Under the pieces are notes generated by a model. That model did no database searches. It saw only the letters and a program-made list of their open reading frames with translations, and was not told the DNA's origin. DNA of 27,600 bases, from contig CBCTVZ010000023.1 in NCBI GenBank assembly GCA_965150505.1, positions 1 through 27,600 on the forward strand. The letters run 5' to 3'. Source of the DNA: JAGZHZ01 sp965150505. GTDB taxonomy: Bacteria; Bacillota; Clostridia; Lachnospirales; Lachnospiraceae. Shown piece after piece: positions 7,732 to 14,104 of the stretch. The stretch's first letter is position 1, and each line of letters starts with the position of its first letter. A program made the position numbers and the translations under genes.

Positions 7732-8892
7732 ATGGGATTATTCAGTAAAAAGAAAAACGCAAATTATATCTCCGGAAAAGAAGCAAGACGCATCTCAAAA
7801 GAAAATCGAAAGATTACAGATGAGATTGAAAAACAGAGAAAACGCAAACATATTCCGGAAGAAGAATATATAACAAAAATGAAAGATGACAACAATGTTG
7901 TTGAATTTGATAACGTTCAGACATATTTCTTCACGGATGTAGGAGTTTCCAAAGCGGTGGACGGCGTTAGCTTTAATGTTCCAAAAGGAAAGACAGTCGG
8001 AATCGTAGGAGAGTCTGGATGTGGAAAATCCGTTACGAGTTTATCCCTGATGCAGCTGGTACAGCGTCCTCAGGGACAGACCGTAGGCGGAGAAATCCGT
8101 TTTCAGGCAGATGGAAAATGTTATAACATTGCAAAAACACCATCTTCTGTGATGCAGGGACTGCGCGGAAATCAGATTTCTATGATCTTTCAGGAGCCGA
8201 TGACAAGCTTAAATCCAGTATTCCGAATCGGAGATCAGGTAGATGAAGTTATTAAACTTCACAATCCTTCTATGACAAAGGAACAGGTAAAAGCTCGTAC
8301 GATTGAGATGCTTCAGCTTGTTGGAATTGCAAACTGCGAGGGTGTATATAAAATGTATCCGCATGAATTGTCTGGTGGTATGAGACAGAGAATCTGTATT
8401 GCGATTGGACTTGCGTGCGACCCGAAACTGATTATCGCAGATGAGCCGACAACAGCTCTTGATGTGACAATTCAGGCACAGATTCTGGATTTGCTGCGCG
8501 GATTGAAAGACCGAATCAATTCCAGTATCATGCTGATTACACATGACCTTGGCGTTATCGCAGAGATGGCAGATTACGTTGTTGTCATGTATGCGGGACG
8601 TGTTGTGGAACAGGGAACGGTGCAGGAAATTTTTACAAATCCTTCCCATCCATACACAATCGGTCTGATGAACTCCAAACCAGTGGTAGGAAAAGAGATC
8701 GACCGTCTTTACAGTATTCCAGGCAATGTTCCAAACCCAATCAATATGCCGAATTACTGTTACTTTAAAGATCGCTGTGAAATGTGTGTGAAACAATGTT
8801 CCGGAGCATATCCAAAGGAAGTACAGCTTTCCCCGACTCATGTAGTTAGCTGCTATCGTTTTGCAGATCAGAATAAAAAGGAGGTAAAATAG
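7732..8892 (+). CDS. oppD: Oligopeptide ABC transporter ATP-binding protein, OppD/DppD type
   Basis: A 386-residue ATPase subunit powering peptide uptake. A charged N-terminal extension (1-52, rich in Lys/Arg/Glu) precedes the ABC domain. Walker A GESGCGKS is at 93-100, the ABC signature LSGGMRQR at 213-220 and Walker B LIIADEP at 233-239. The H-loop lies in LITHDLGVIAEMADYVVVMYAGRVVE. The C-terminal oligopeptide-transporter domain has Cys at 343, 349, 352, 356 and 374. In related DppD/OppD proteins such a C-terminal cluster binds [4Fe-4S], so the same is plausible here. The ATG lies 8 nt after the oppC stop, with AGGTG as a modest RBS overlapping that stop. The ~52-residue basic N-terminal extension is longer than usual. 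Confidence 0.96.
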   Translation: MGLFSKKKNANYISGKEARRISKENRKITDEIEKQRKRKHIPEEEYITKMKDDNNVVEFDNVQTYFFTDVGVSKAVDGVSFNVPKGKTVGIVGESGCGKSVTSLSLMQLVQRPQGQTVGGEIRFQADGKCYNIAKTPSSVMQGLRGNQISMIFQEPMTSLNPVFRIGDQVDEVIKLHNPSMTKEQVKARTIEMLQLVGIANCEGVYKMYPHELSGGMRQRICIAIGLACDPKLIIADEPTTALDVTIQAQILDLLRGLKDRINSSIMLITHDLGVIAEMADYVVVMYAGRVVEQGTVQEIFTNPSHPYTIGLMNSKPVVGKEIDRLYSIPGNVPNPINMPNYCYFKDRCEMCVKQCSGAYPKEVQLSPTHVVSCYRFADQNKKEVK

Positions 8893-8893
8893 G

Positions 8894-9898
8894 ATGAGTG
8901 AACAGAAGAAGATGTCCTTAGAAAAAGATTCAAAGGATAATATTCTGGAAGTATCCCACCTGAAAAAATACTTCCCGATTAAAGGCGGACTGGTATCTAG
9001 AGTAGTAGGTCATGTCAAAGCAGTAGATGATGTTACATTCAGCATTAAACGCGGTACGACAATGGGACTGGTAGGAGAGTCTGGATGTGGAAAATCAACG
9101 ACAGGCCGTACGCTTTTAAGATTGATTGACAAGACAGACGGAGAAGTGAAATTTAACGGACAAGATATTTATAAACTGGATAAAAAACAGATGAGAAGCT
9201 TGAGAACAAAAATGCAGATCATCTTTCAGGATCCATATTCTTCTCTTTCTCCAAGACTTCCAGTAGGAGAGATTATCGGAGAGGCAGTCAGAGAACACAA
9301 CCTCGTTCCAAAGGAAGAGTTTGATGATTATATCACAAAAATTATGAGCGAGTGCGGACTTCAGGAATATCACAAAGACCGTTATCCTCATGAGTTCTCA
9401 GGCGGTCAGCGTCAGAGAATCTGTATTGCAAGAGCGCTTGCTTTAAATCCAGAGTTTATCGTATGTGATGAGCCGGTATCTGCGCTTGACGTTTCCATTC
9501 AGGCACAGATTATCAACTTATTGAAAGATCTTCAGAGAGATCGTAATTTAACTTATTTATTTATCTCTCATGACCTTTCTGTTGTAGAGCATATTTCTGA
9601 TACGATTGGCGTTATGTATCTGGGAGGTCTGGTGGAGACGGGAGAGACAAAAGATATTTTCTCTAATCCTCTTCATCCATATACACAGGCATTGTTCAGC
9701 GCAATTCCGATGCCAGATCCAAACTTGAAGAGAAATCGTATTATTCTGGAAGGAAGTATTCCATCTCCTGCGAATCCTCCGAAGGGATGTAAATTCCATA
9801 CAAGATGCAGTAAATGTATGGAGAAATGTAAGACAGAAGCGCCACAGCCAAAAGATATGGGCAATGGACACGTTGTTCGCTGTCATCTGTATGACTAA
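8894..9898 (+). CDS. oppF: Oligopeptide ABC transporter ATP-binding protein, OppF/DppF type
   Basis: A 334-residue second ATPase of the importer, pairing with the OppD-like subunit. Walker A GESGCGKS is at 61-68, Q-loop in MQIIFQDPYSSLSPR, signature FSGGQRQR at 168-175, Walker B FIVCDEP at 188-194, and H-loop in YLFISHDLSVVEHISD. The EGSIPSPANPPKGCKFHTRC segment, with further Cys (KCMEKC, VVRC) near the C-terminus, is the usual oligopeptide ATPase tail and may bind an Fe-S cluster. AGGAGG at 8879-8884, inside the end of oppD, is 9 nt before the ATG, and the genes are separated by a single base. This is the last gene of the importer operon; a hairpin follows. Confidence 0.96.
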   Translation: MSEQKKMSLEKDSKDNILEVSHLKKYFPIKGGLVSRVVGHVKAVDDVTFSIKRGTTMGLVGESGCGKSTTGRTLLRLIDKTDGEVKFNGQDIYKLDKKQMRSLRTKMQIIFQDPYSSLSPRLPVGEIIGEAVREHNLVPKEEFDDYITKIMSECGLQEYHKDRYPHEFSGGQRQRICIARALALNPEFIVCDEPVSALDVSIQAQIINLLKDLQRDRNLTYLFISHDLSVVEHISDTIGVMYLGGLVETGETKDIFSNPLHPYTQALFSAIPMPDPNLKRNRIILEGSIPSPANPPKGCKFHTRCSKCMEKCKTEAPQPKDMGNGHVVRCHLYD

Positions 9899-9903
9899 AT
9901 AAA

Positions 9904-9970
9904 AAAACAGACGGGAGGGCTGTTGCAGTGCATGGTAAAACGGCATTGCAGCGGTCCTCCTGTTTTAAAA
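9904..9970 (+). terminator. Imperfect terminator after oppF
   Basis: An imperfect stem runs from AAACAG (about 9905-9910) and GGAGG through GCTG...CAGTGC, and pairs with GCATTGCAGC...CCTCCTGTTTT ending near 9966. The tail is TTTTAAAATTTT. Bulges and the short T-run suggest partial termination, with some read-through into the 94-residue gene at 9999. Confidence 0.6.
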
Positions 9971-9998
9971 TTTTAAAAATGAAGAGAGGAGAGAAATC

Positions 9999-10283
9999 TT
10001 GAGCAAAAAAGAAAAATTTGAAGACGATGGACGGCAGATCGCTAATATGAACATCGAGGGAATGCCATGGTATGATAAAGAACGTGCAATGCGGGAGCAA
10101 ATGGGGAGCGATATTCCTCAGGAAATCAAGACCGAAAAAAGAAAATCGCCGATTGATGAACTGACAAGAAAAGAACGCTGGGTATTATATAGGAGCGTAA
10201 TGGCAGCTTGTCTTGTCATTGGATTAATTTTTGTAGGAGCAGCCTTTTTATTTATCTTATTTTGTGTGTATGTATGGCTTTAA
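9999..10283 (+). CDS. Small single-pass membrane protein, unknown function
   Basis: A 94-residue protein I do not recognise. Residues 1-60 are hydrophilic and charged (KKEKFEDDGRQIANMNIEGMPWYDKERAMREQ...), ending in a basic stretch RKERW. One long hydrophobic segment, about residues 65-94 (YRSVMAACLVIGLIFVGAAF...), reaches the C-terminus, so it is likely a tail-anchored protein with its N-terminus in the cytoplasm. The start is TTG, with GAGAGGAGAG about 6-14 nt upstream; no ATG gives a better fit. It lies 100 nt after oppF behind an imperfect terminator, so it may be a read-through member of the importer operon. A real gene is likely because of the RBS, coherent composition and clear topology. 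Confidence 0.7.
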   Translation: MSKKEKFEDDGRQIANMNIEGMPWYDKERAMREQMGSDIPQEIKTEKRKSPIDELTRKERWVLYRSVMAACLVIGLIFVGAAFLFILFCVYVWL

Positions 10284-10319
10284 ACGATTGAAAAAATTTT
10301 TAAATACCGTGATGCAAAA

Positions 10320-10445
10320 CTGCCGAATTTTTGAAAATACAATAGATAAGAAAATACAGAAATGTCGAACTTGTAAAAATACAATAGATAAAAAGATTCA
10401 GAACTGTCGAACTTGTAAAAATACAATAGATAAAAAAATGCAGAA
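10320..10445 (+). repeat. Three tandem 42-bp repeats
   Basis: Copies are at 10320-10361, 10362-10403 and 10404-10445. All share the core AATACAATAGATAA and end in CAGAA; copies 2 and 3 also share TGTCGAACTTGTAAA and differ at only a few positions, and copy 1 is more diverged. The unit is 14 codons, so an open frame (10264-10500) crosses it as repeated NTIDKK(I/M)Q peptides. That frame has no ribosome binding site and overlaps the preceding gene. The third copy supplies the left arm of the downstream terminator. Confidence 0.9.
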
Positions 10446-10490
10446 ATCTCATCTGGAAATTTTCCATCGAGAAGTCTGCATTTTTTATTT
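10433..10490. terminator. Bidirectional Rho-independent terminator
   Basis: A perfect 12-bp outer stem, AAAAAATGCAGA (10433-10444) with TCTGCATTTTTT (10475-10486), encloses inner pairs TCTC/GAGA and TGGAAA/TTTCCA. T-runs occur on both strands. It serves the + strand importer/94-residue gene and the convergent - strand thioredoxin gene. Confidence 0.85.
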
Positions 10491-10571
10491 GCGGGTTTAA
10501 ATTTTTGTATAGCGGGTTTTATGTTTCGGTAAGGTAATTTAATTTATAACGAATTTGGATTTATATCATGT

Positions 10572-10886
10572 TTATGCCTGAATCATTTTTTCAATTTCTT
10601 TTTTGGATTTGAGTCCTACGGAGCGGTTTAAAACCTTTCCATCTTTCATGACGATCAGGGTAGGAATACTCATTACGCCGAACTCTTCAGCTAATTCAGG
10701 ATCTTCGTCAATATTGATTTTTCCAACTTTTACGCTGCCTTTATATTCTTCTGCAATTTTATCTACAACAGGTGAAAACATCTTACATGGCATACACCAC
10801 GGTGCGAAAAAATCAATCACGACAGTTCCATTTTCTCCTAATACTTCCTGCTTAAAATTATTTTTATTAATCATATATGCTGACAT
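10572..10886 (-). CDS. trxA: Thioredoxin with WCMPC active site
   Basis: A 104-residue thioredoxin-fold disulfide reductase in the cytoplasm. The fold is complete: VVIDFFAPWCMPCK holds the redox pair C31 and C34, the cis-proline is P75 in MSIPT, and the C-terminal helix is KSKKEIEKMI. Met replaces the usual Gly at position 32, which should shift the redox potential and partner choice relative to classic WCGPC thioredoxin. An AAAGGGG box lies about 10 nt before the ATG at 10886. The gene sits 112 nt downstream of a Crp/Fnr-type regulator on the same strand, with its own likely promoter and a palindrome between them. There is no thioredoxin reductase gene in the window, so the electron donor is unknown. 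Confidence 0.93.
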   Translation of the reverse strand: MSAYMINKNNFKQEVLGENGTVVIDFFAPWCMPCKMFSPVVDKIAEEYKGSVKVGKINIDEDPELAEEFGVMSIPTLIVMKDGKVLNRSVGLKSKKEIEKMIQA

Positions 10887-10937
10887 GGCTTTTTGCCCCT
10901 TTCTTTTTTTAAGATCTGTATTTGTTTTGATGTCTAT

Positions 10938-10978
10938 AGTATATACAAAAAAAAGGGGTTTGACTGTGACAATGTCAC
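10938..10978 (-). promoter_or_regulatory. Thioredoxin promoter with GTGAC-N3-GTCAC palindrome near -41
   Basis: On the - strand, a perfect 13-bp palindrome GTGAC-ATT-GTCAC (10966-10978) is followed by a poor -35 region (GTCAAA, 16 nt before the -10) and TATACT (10943 down to 10938). If +1 is about 10931, the palindrome centre (10972) is near -41, the class II activator position for Crp/Fnr proteins. The gene for such a regulator is immediately upstream. The half-site spacing (GTGA-N5-TCAC) is one base shorter than the E. coli CRP consensus. Confidence 0.6.
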
Positions 10979-10998
10979 TTTAAAACAAAAAATGACAA

Positions 10999-11670
10999 TT
11001 ATGATCTTAAGCTTTCAGAGGCGGTATCTCTTAATTTTTGTTCATCCAAAATCAAAATACTGCTGCGGCCAAGTTTTACAATCTTTTCATTTTGAAAATA
11101 TTTGAGCATTCTGCTGATCACTTCGCGTGCAGATCCAAGATGCTGCGCAATCATCTCATGTGTCATTTTCAGCTCATTTGTCTCTTGAAACTCCATCTCT
11201 TCGACGAGAAACGCAGCCAGTCTTGAGTCGAGGCGTTTATATAAAATCTGATCAAATAGCCACATGACATTTGAAAAACGTGAAGCCATCAGTTCATTCG
11301 TATAATTTGCAACGGCTGCGGATTCTTTCATCAACTGCTGATAAATTTTAGGCGGAATATGATACAAGATACAATCCGTATCGGCAGAGACAGCGATATC
11401 GAATTGAATGCTGCTCATAATACAAGATGCTGAAAAAAGACAGATATCTCTCTCAAGCAGGCGATACAGCGTGATCTCGCGTCCCTCATCTGAAATCGTA
11501 TATACTCTTAACTGACCTTTTTGAACGACAAACAATCCAACACAGTCCTCCGCTCCATTATGTAAGATCGTTCCTTTCGGAACTTTTTTCTCACGGATGG
11601 AATATGCCAGTCGATTTTGCTGTTCTTTTGTAAGATGTTTCCAAAAAGGAAAATATTCATGAATCTCCAT
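10999..11670 (-). CDS. Crp/Fnr family transcriptional regulator
   Basis: A 223-residue DNA-binding regulator. Residues ~1-115 form a cyclic-nucleotide-binding-type beta barrel (KGTILHNGAEDCVGLFVVQKGQLRVYTISDEGREITLYRL). A dimer helix covers about 115-150 and the winged helix-turn-helix 168-200. The recognition helix GSAREVISRMLKYF has R182, E183 and R187 in the R-E-x3-R spacing of E. coli CRP (R180, E181, R185), which reads GTGA half-sites. The sensory domain has Cys at 43, 77, 83 and 100, including a DICLFSASC stretch, but no obvious FNR-style N-terminal cysteine cluster, so the signal is unknown. The start at 11670 has GGAGA 8 nt upstream. It is followed on the same strand by the thioredoxin gene, its probable target. 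Confidence 0.93.
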   Translation of the reverse strand: MEIHEYFPFWKHLTKEQQNRLAYSIREKKVPKGTILHNGAEDCVGLFVVQKGQLRVYTISDEGREITLYRLLERDICLFSASCIMSSIQFDIAVSADTDCILYHIPPKIYQQLMKESAAVANYTNELMASRFSNVMWLFDQILYKRLDSRLAAFLVEEMEFQETNELKMTHEMIAQHLGSAREVISRMLKYFQNEKIVKLGRSSILILDEQKLRDTASESLRS

Positions 11671-11693
11671 AAGCGTTCTCCGTTTTTTATTTT

Positions 11694-11722
11694 ATTATAC
11701 ACAGGATATGATTTCTTTTCCA
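11694..11722 (-). promoter_or_regulatory. Promoter of the Crp/Fnr regulator gene
   Basis: On the - strand TGGAAA (11722-11717), a 17-nt spacer and TATAAT (11699-11694) lie about 25 nt upstream of the ATG at 11670. The -10 box is perfect and the -35 matches 4 of 6. Confidence 0.55.
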
Positions 11723-11766
11723 GTTCAGAATCTGTTTTCTTCCCCCTGTTTTTTTACTGATTGCCA

Positions 11767-11775
11767 TGATATAAT
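11767..11775 (+). promoter_or_regulatory. Extended -10 promoter for sdaAB-sdaAA
   Basis: TGATATAAT (11767-11775) is a perfect extended -10 element, with only a weak -35 (TGTTTT) 17 nt before it. It lies 50 nt upstream of the chosen sdaAB start and downstream of the long-ORF start at 11708, which argues against that longer start. Confidence 0.6.
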
Positions 11776-11824
11776 GAAAAAAACATTTTTATATCTATTT
11801 TTTCAGGAAAGGACTCTCAATTTT

Positions 11825-12499
11825 ATGAATCTTTTTGATATTATCGGTCCTATTATGGTAGGACCTTCTAGTTCTCATACAGCGGGCGCTGTGCGTATCG
11901 GTCTGATTGCCCGAAAATTGATGGGAGAACCGATTCAAACAGCGACAATCGGTCTGCATGGCTCTTTTCGCGCAACAGGAAAAGGACATGGAACAGACCG
12001 CGCATTGATTGCAGGACTTCTGGGGATGGAACCGGATGATATCCGCATCCCGCAGAGTTTTTCTTTTGCAAAAGAAGCCGGCTTAGATTTTGAATTTTTA
12101 AGCACAGATCTTAGAAATGTTCATCCAAATACGGTATTATTAAAAATGAAAGGAATAAGCGGACGCACAATGGAAGTGATGGCTTCTTCGATTGGAGGAG
12201 GCAGAATCCAGATCTGTCAGATTGACGGGCTGGAGGTTCACTTCAGCGGTGAGATGCCTACACTGATTGTTCACAATATTGATCAGCCGGGCTATGTGAC
12301 AGAAGTTACTTCTGTGCTGGGAAGCAAACACATCAATATTGCAACGATGCAGCTTTACCGTGATATTCGAGGAGGAAATGCAATTATGGTTATTGAATGT
12401 GATGAAGATATTCCTTCTATTGTCATTCAATGGCTGGAACAGATGCACGGTGTCTTAAAAGTAACCTATCTCAATTTGGAGGGCAGTCATGAGTTTTAG
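11825..12499 (+). CDS. sdaAB: L-serine dehydratase, iron-sulfur-dependent, beta subunit
   Basis: A 224-residue beta subunit of the oxygen-sensitive [4Fe-4S] L-serine ammonia-lyase, which converts L-serine to pyruvate and ammonia together with the alpha subunit encoded next. The N-terminus MNLFDIIGPIMVGPSSSHTAGAVRIG is the family signature. The C-terminal ~75 residues (PTLIVHNIDQPGYVTEVTSVLG...) form an ACT domain, usual for this subunit. I chose ATG 11825 because the family starts there, AAAGGA lies 11 nt upstream and a promoter lies between it and the ATG at 11708. The stop overlaps the sdaAA start by 11 nt, so the subunits are translationally coupled. Confidence 0.95.
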   Translation: MNLFDIIGPIMVGPSSSHTAGAVRIGLIARKLMGEPIQTATIGLHGSFRATGKGHGTDRALIAGLLGMEPDDIRIPQSFSFAKEAGLDFEFLSTDLRNVHPNTVLLKMKGISGRTMEVMASSIGGGRIQICQIDGLEVHFSGEMPTLIVHNIDQPGYVTEVTSVLGSKHINIATMQLYRDIRGGNAIMVIECDEDIPSIVIQWLEQMHGVLKVTYLNLEGSHEF

Positions 12500-13355
12500 A
12501 TCTTTAGCAGAAATTTTAGAACAATCAGAGCAGAAGAAAAAAGCATTTTGGGAGATTGTAGTGGAAGACGATATGATAATGCGTCAGGTATCAAAAGAAA
12601 ATTCTTTTTCCAAAATGAATACGATGTATCAGGCGATGAAAGAAGCAGATCTGTCTTACGATGCTTCTCTGCGTTCCGCAAGTGGTCTTGTCGGAGGAGA
12701 CGGACAGAAAATTTTGGAGGCGGCTGAAGAGAAATCCTTATTTTGCGGTGATTTTCTCTGCCGTGTGATGGCAAGAGCCGTTAAGATGGGGGAGTCTAAC
12801 GCTTGTATGCGCCGGATTGTGGCAGCGCCGACAGCCGGTTCTTGCGGTGTTTTGCCGGCTGTTTTATTGACGTGTGAAGAGGAAAGAAAGATACCAAATG
12901 AGAAAATGCTCGAAGCTCTTTTTGTGGCGGCAGGAATCGGAGAAGTCATTGCAGCCAGAGCGTTTATTTCAGGGGCAGAAGGCGGATGTCAGGCGGAGAT
13001 AGGATCTGCCAGCGCTATGGCAGCAGGGGCTGTGGCATATCTGAATGGGGGCGGTAATGAGGAGATCGTTCATGCAAGCGCATTAGCCTTAAAAAATCTG
13101 CTTGGACTTGCGTGCGATCCGATTGCGGGTCTTGTGGAAGTCCCTTGTGTAAAAAGAAATGTGATTGGAGCGGTCAATGCCGTCACAAGCGCAGATCTTG
13201 CAATCGCAGGAGTTCGATCTGCTGTTCCGGCAGACGAAGTGATTGATGCGATGCGTGATATCGGCATTCAAATGCCACGTTCCATCCGTGAGACGGGAGA
13301 AGGAGGATTGGCAGGAACGCCGACAGGACTGAAAATCACACAGGATTTGATGTGA
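12489..13355 (+). CDS. sdaAA: L-serine dehydratase, iron-sulfur-dependent, alpha subunit
   Basis: A 288-residue catalytic subunit of the same [4Fe-4S] serine dehydratase. Key blocks are AAPTAGSCGVLPA (112-124), EGGCQAEIGSASAMAAGA (164-181) and LACDPIAGLVEVPCVKRN (207-224). Cys167, Cys209 and Cys220 have the spacing (42 and 11) of the three cluster ligands in the Legionella enzyme, so they are the likely Fe-S ligands; the fourth iron site binds substrate. The RBS GGAGGG (12479-12484) lies inside sdaAB. The C-terminus GEGGLAGTPTGLKI is typical. In anaerobes this enzyme feeds serine, including serine from imported peptides, to pyruvate. Confidence 0.96.
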   Translation: MSFRSLAEILEQSEQKKKAFWEIVVEDDMIMRQVSKENSFSKMNTMYQAMKEADLSYDASLRSASGLVGGDGQKILEAAEEKSLFCGDFLCRVMARAVKMGESNACMRRIVAAPTAGSCGVLPAVLLTCEEERKIPNEKMLEALFVAAGIGEVIAARAFISGAEGGCQAEIGSASAMAAGAVAYLNGGGNEEIVHASALALKNLLGLACDPIAGLVEVPCVKRNVIGAVNAVTSADLAIAGVRSAVPADEVIDAMRDIGIQMPRSIRETGEGGLAGTPTGLKITQDLM

Positions 13356-13417
13356 TACGTCAAAATCATTTGATAAGAAAATAAATGATCCTATCATAAA
13401 AGAATCATAAAACAAAT

Positions 13418-13464
13418 AAAAATCCTTCCTAATCAGAAATTATTGTTTGATAGGAAGGATTTTT
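13418..13464. terminator. Bidirectional terminator between sdaAA and the second thioredoxin
   Basis: AAAAATCCTTCCTA plus TCA (13418-13435, one bulged A) pairs with TGATAGGAAGGATTTTT (13448-13464). A-runs and T-runs flank the stem on both strands, fitting the convergent genes. A small AT-rich hairpin (about 13371-13389) precedes it. Confidence 0.85.
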
Positions 13465-13486
13465 GAATTTTATTGATTTTTGAAAT

Positions 13487-13807
13487 TTACTGTTCCATCT
13501 GCGCGCACCATTTTTCAAGATCATCCTTTCGCATAGTACCGGATACTCTTTTTTGGGCTTTTCCATTTTTTAAAAGAAAAAATGTCGGCACAGACATAAC
13601 CTGAAATTCTCTTGCTAAAGTGGGATATTTCTCAACATTCACCTTGCCTATTTTACAGTTGGGATGTTCCGCGCAGAGCGATTCCAGCACGGGAGCCATT
13701 GATTTGCAAGGTCCGCACCATGGCGCGTAGAAATCTACGATGACAGGCTGATCGCTGTGCATGACATGATGTTCAAAATTTTGTTCGGTCAATTCTAAAA
13801 TTTCCAT
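13487..13807 (-). CDS. Thioredoxin with canonical WCGPC site
   Basis: A 106-residue thioredoxin. PVIVDFYAPWCGPCKSMAP holds the redox pair C31 and C34, and the cis-proline is in MSVPTFFLLKNGK. Extra Cys are at CAEHPNC and near the C-terminus (EKWCAQMEQ), which is unusual in a housekeeping thioredoxin. I place the start at ATG 13807 because GGAGG is 7 nt upstream; the ATG nine codons earlier has no RBS and adds a non-conserved MFLNLWRTY. It is the second thioredoxin within 3.3 kb and differs strongly from the WCMPC copy, so the two are not recent duplicates. Convergent with sdaAA, divergent from the secreted-protein gene at 14105. Confidence 0.93.
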   Translation of the reverse strand: MEILELTEQNFEHHVMHSDQPVIVDFYAPWCGPCKSMAPVLESLCAEHPNCKIGKVNVEKYPTLAREFQVMSVPTFFLLKNGKAQKRVSGTMRKDDLEKWCAQMEQ

Positions 13808-13834
13808 ATACGTCCTCCATAGATTTAAAAACAT

Positions 13835-13913
13835 ATTTGATCTCTCATATCAATTTTTTTAGTTAAGAGAGTTTTTAAAAAATGAAAATGTCTAAGAGAG
13901 TATGAGATCAAAT
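13835..13913. promoter_or_regulatory. Inverted repeat in the thioredoxin/secreted-protein divergent region
   Basis: The intergenic region 13808-14104 is very AT-rich. ATTTGATCTCTCAT (13835-13848) and ATGAGATCAAAT (13902-13913) form a 12-bp inverted repeat with a 2-nt bulge. Between them are a T-run and two copies of AAGAGAGT. It could be an operator or a leader structure for the - strand thioredoxin gene. No clear promoter for that gene could be assigned. Confidence 0.4.
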
Positions 13914-14063
13914 CGGATACAATTTATTTACTTCTGTAGTATTTGCGGTTTTTATATTTTTATACAAAGTTTCTTTATCGTTGTGAACGGGTCTAAATAT
14001 GAATAATTATAAAAATCTTAAAAATATTCTATAAAATTTTCGTAGAATAAGACAGATAAATAT

Positions 14064-14071
14064 GATATAGT
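14064..14071 (+). promoter_or_regulatory. Extended -10 promoter for the secreted paralog pair
   Basis: TGATATAGT (about 14063-14071) is an extended -10 box about 35 nt before the ATG. TAGAAT 17 nt upstream is a weak -35. The RBS TAGGAGGA (14091-14098) follows. Confidence 0.5.
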
Positions 14072-14104
14072 AAAACTATAAATCTCATTTTAGGAGGAAC
14101 GATT

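Noticed and set aside
8209..8841. Long antisense open frame of 210 codons opposite oppD
   Set aside because: It lies wholly within the well-supported ATPase gene, shows no family resemblance and has no RBS; a frame shadow.
10320..10445. CRISPR-like array
   Set aside because: The 42-bp units are contiguous with no unique spacers, only three copies exist, and there are no cas genes.
10264..10500. Open frame of 78 codons with 14-residue repeats (NTIDKK(I/M)Q)
   Set aside because: It has no ribosome binding site, overlaps the end of the preceding gene, and its last third is a terminator hairpin. It is better explained as tandem repeats whose unit is a multiple of three.
11708..11824. Longer N-terminus for sdaAB starting at 11708
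   Set aside because: A promoter -10 (11767-11775) lies inside it, the added residues are not part of the family, and the ATG at 11825 has the conserved MNLFDIIGP start.
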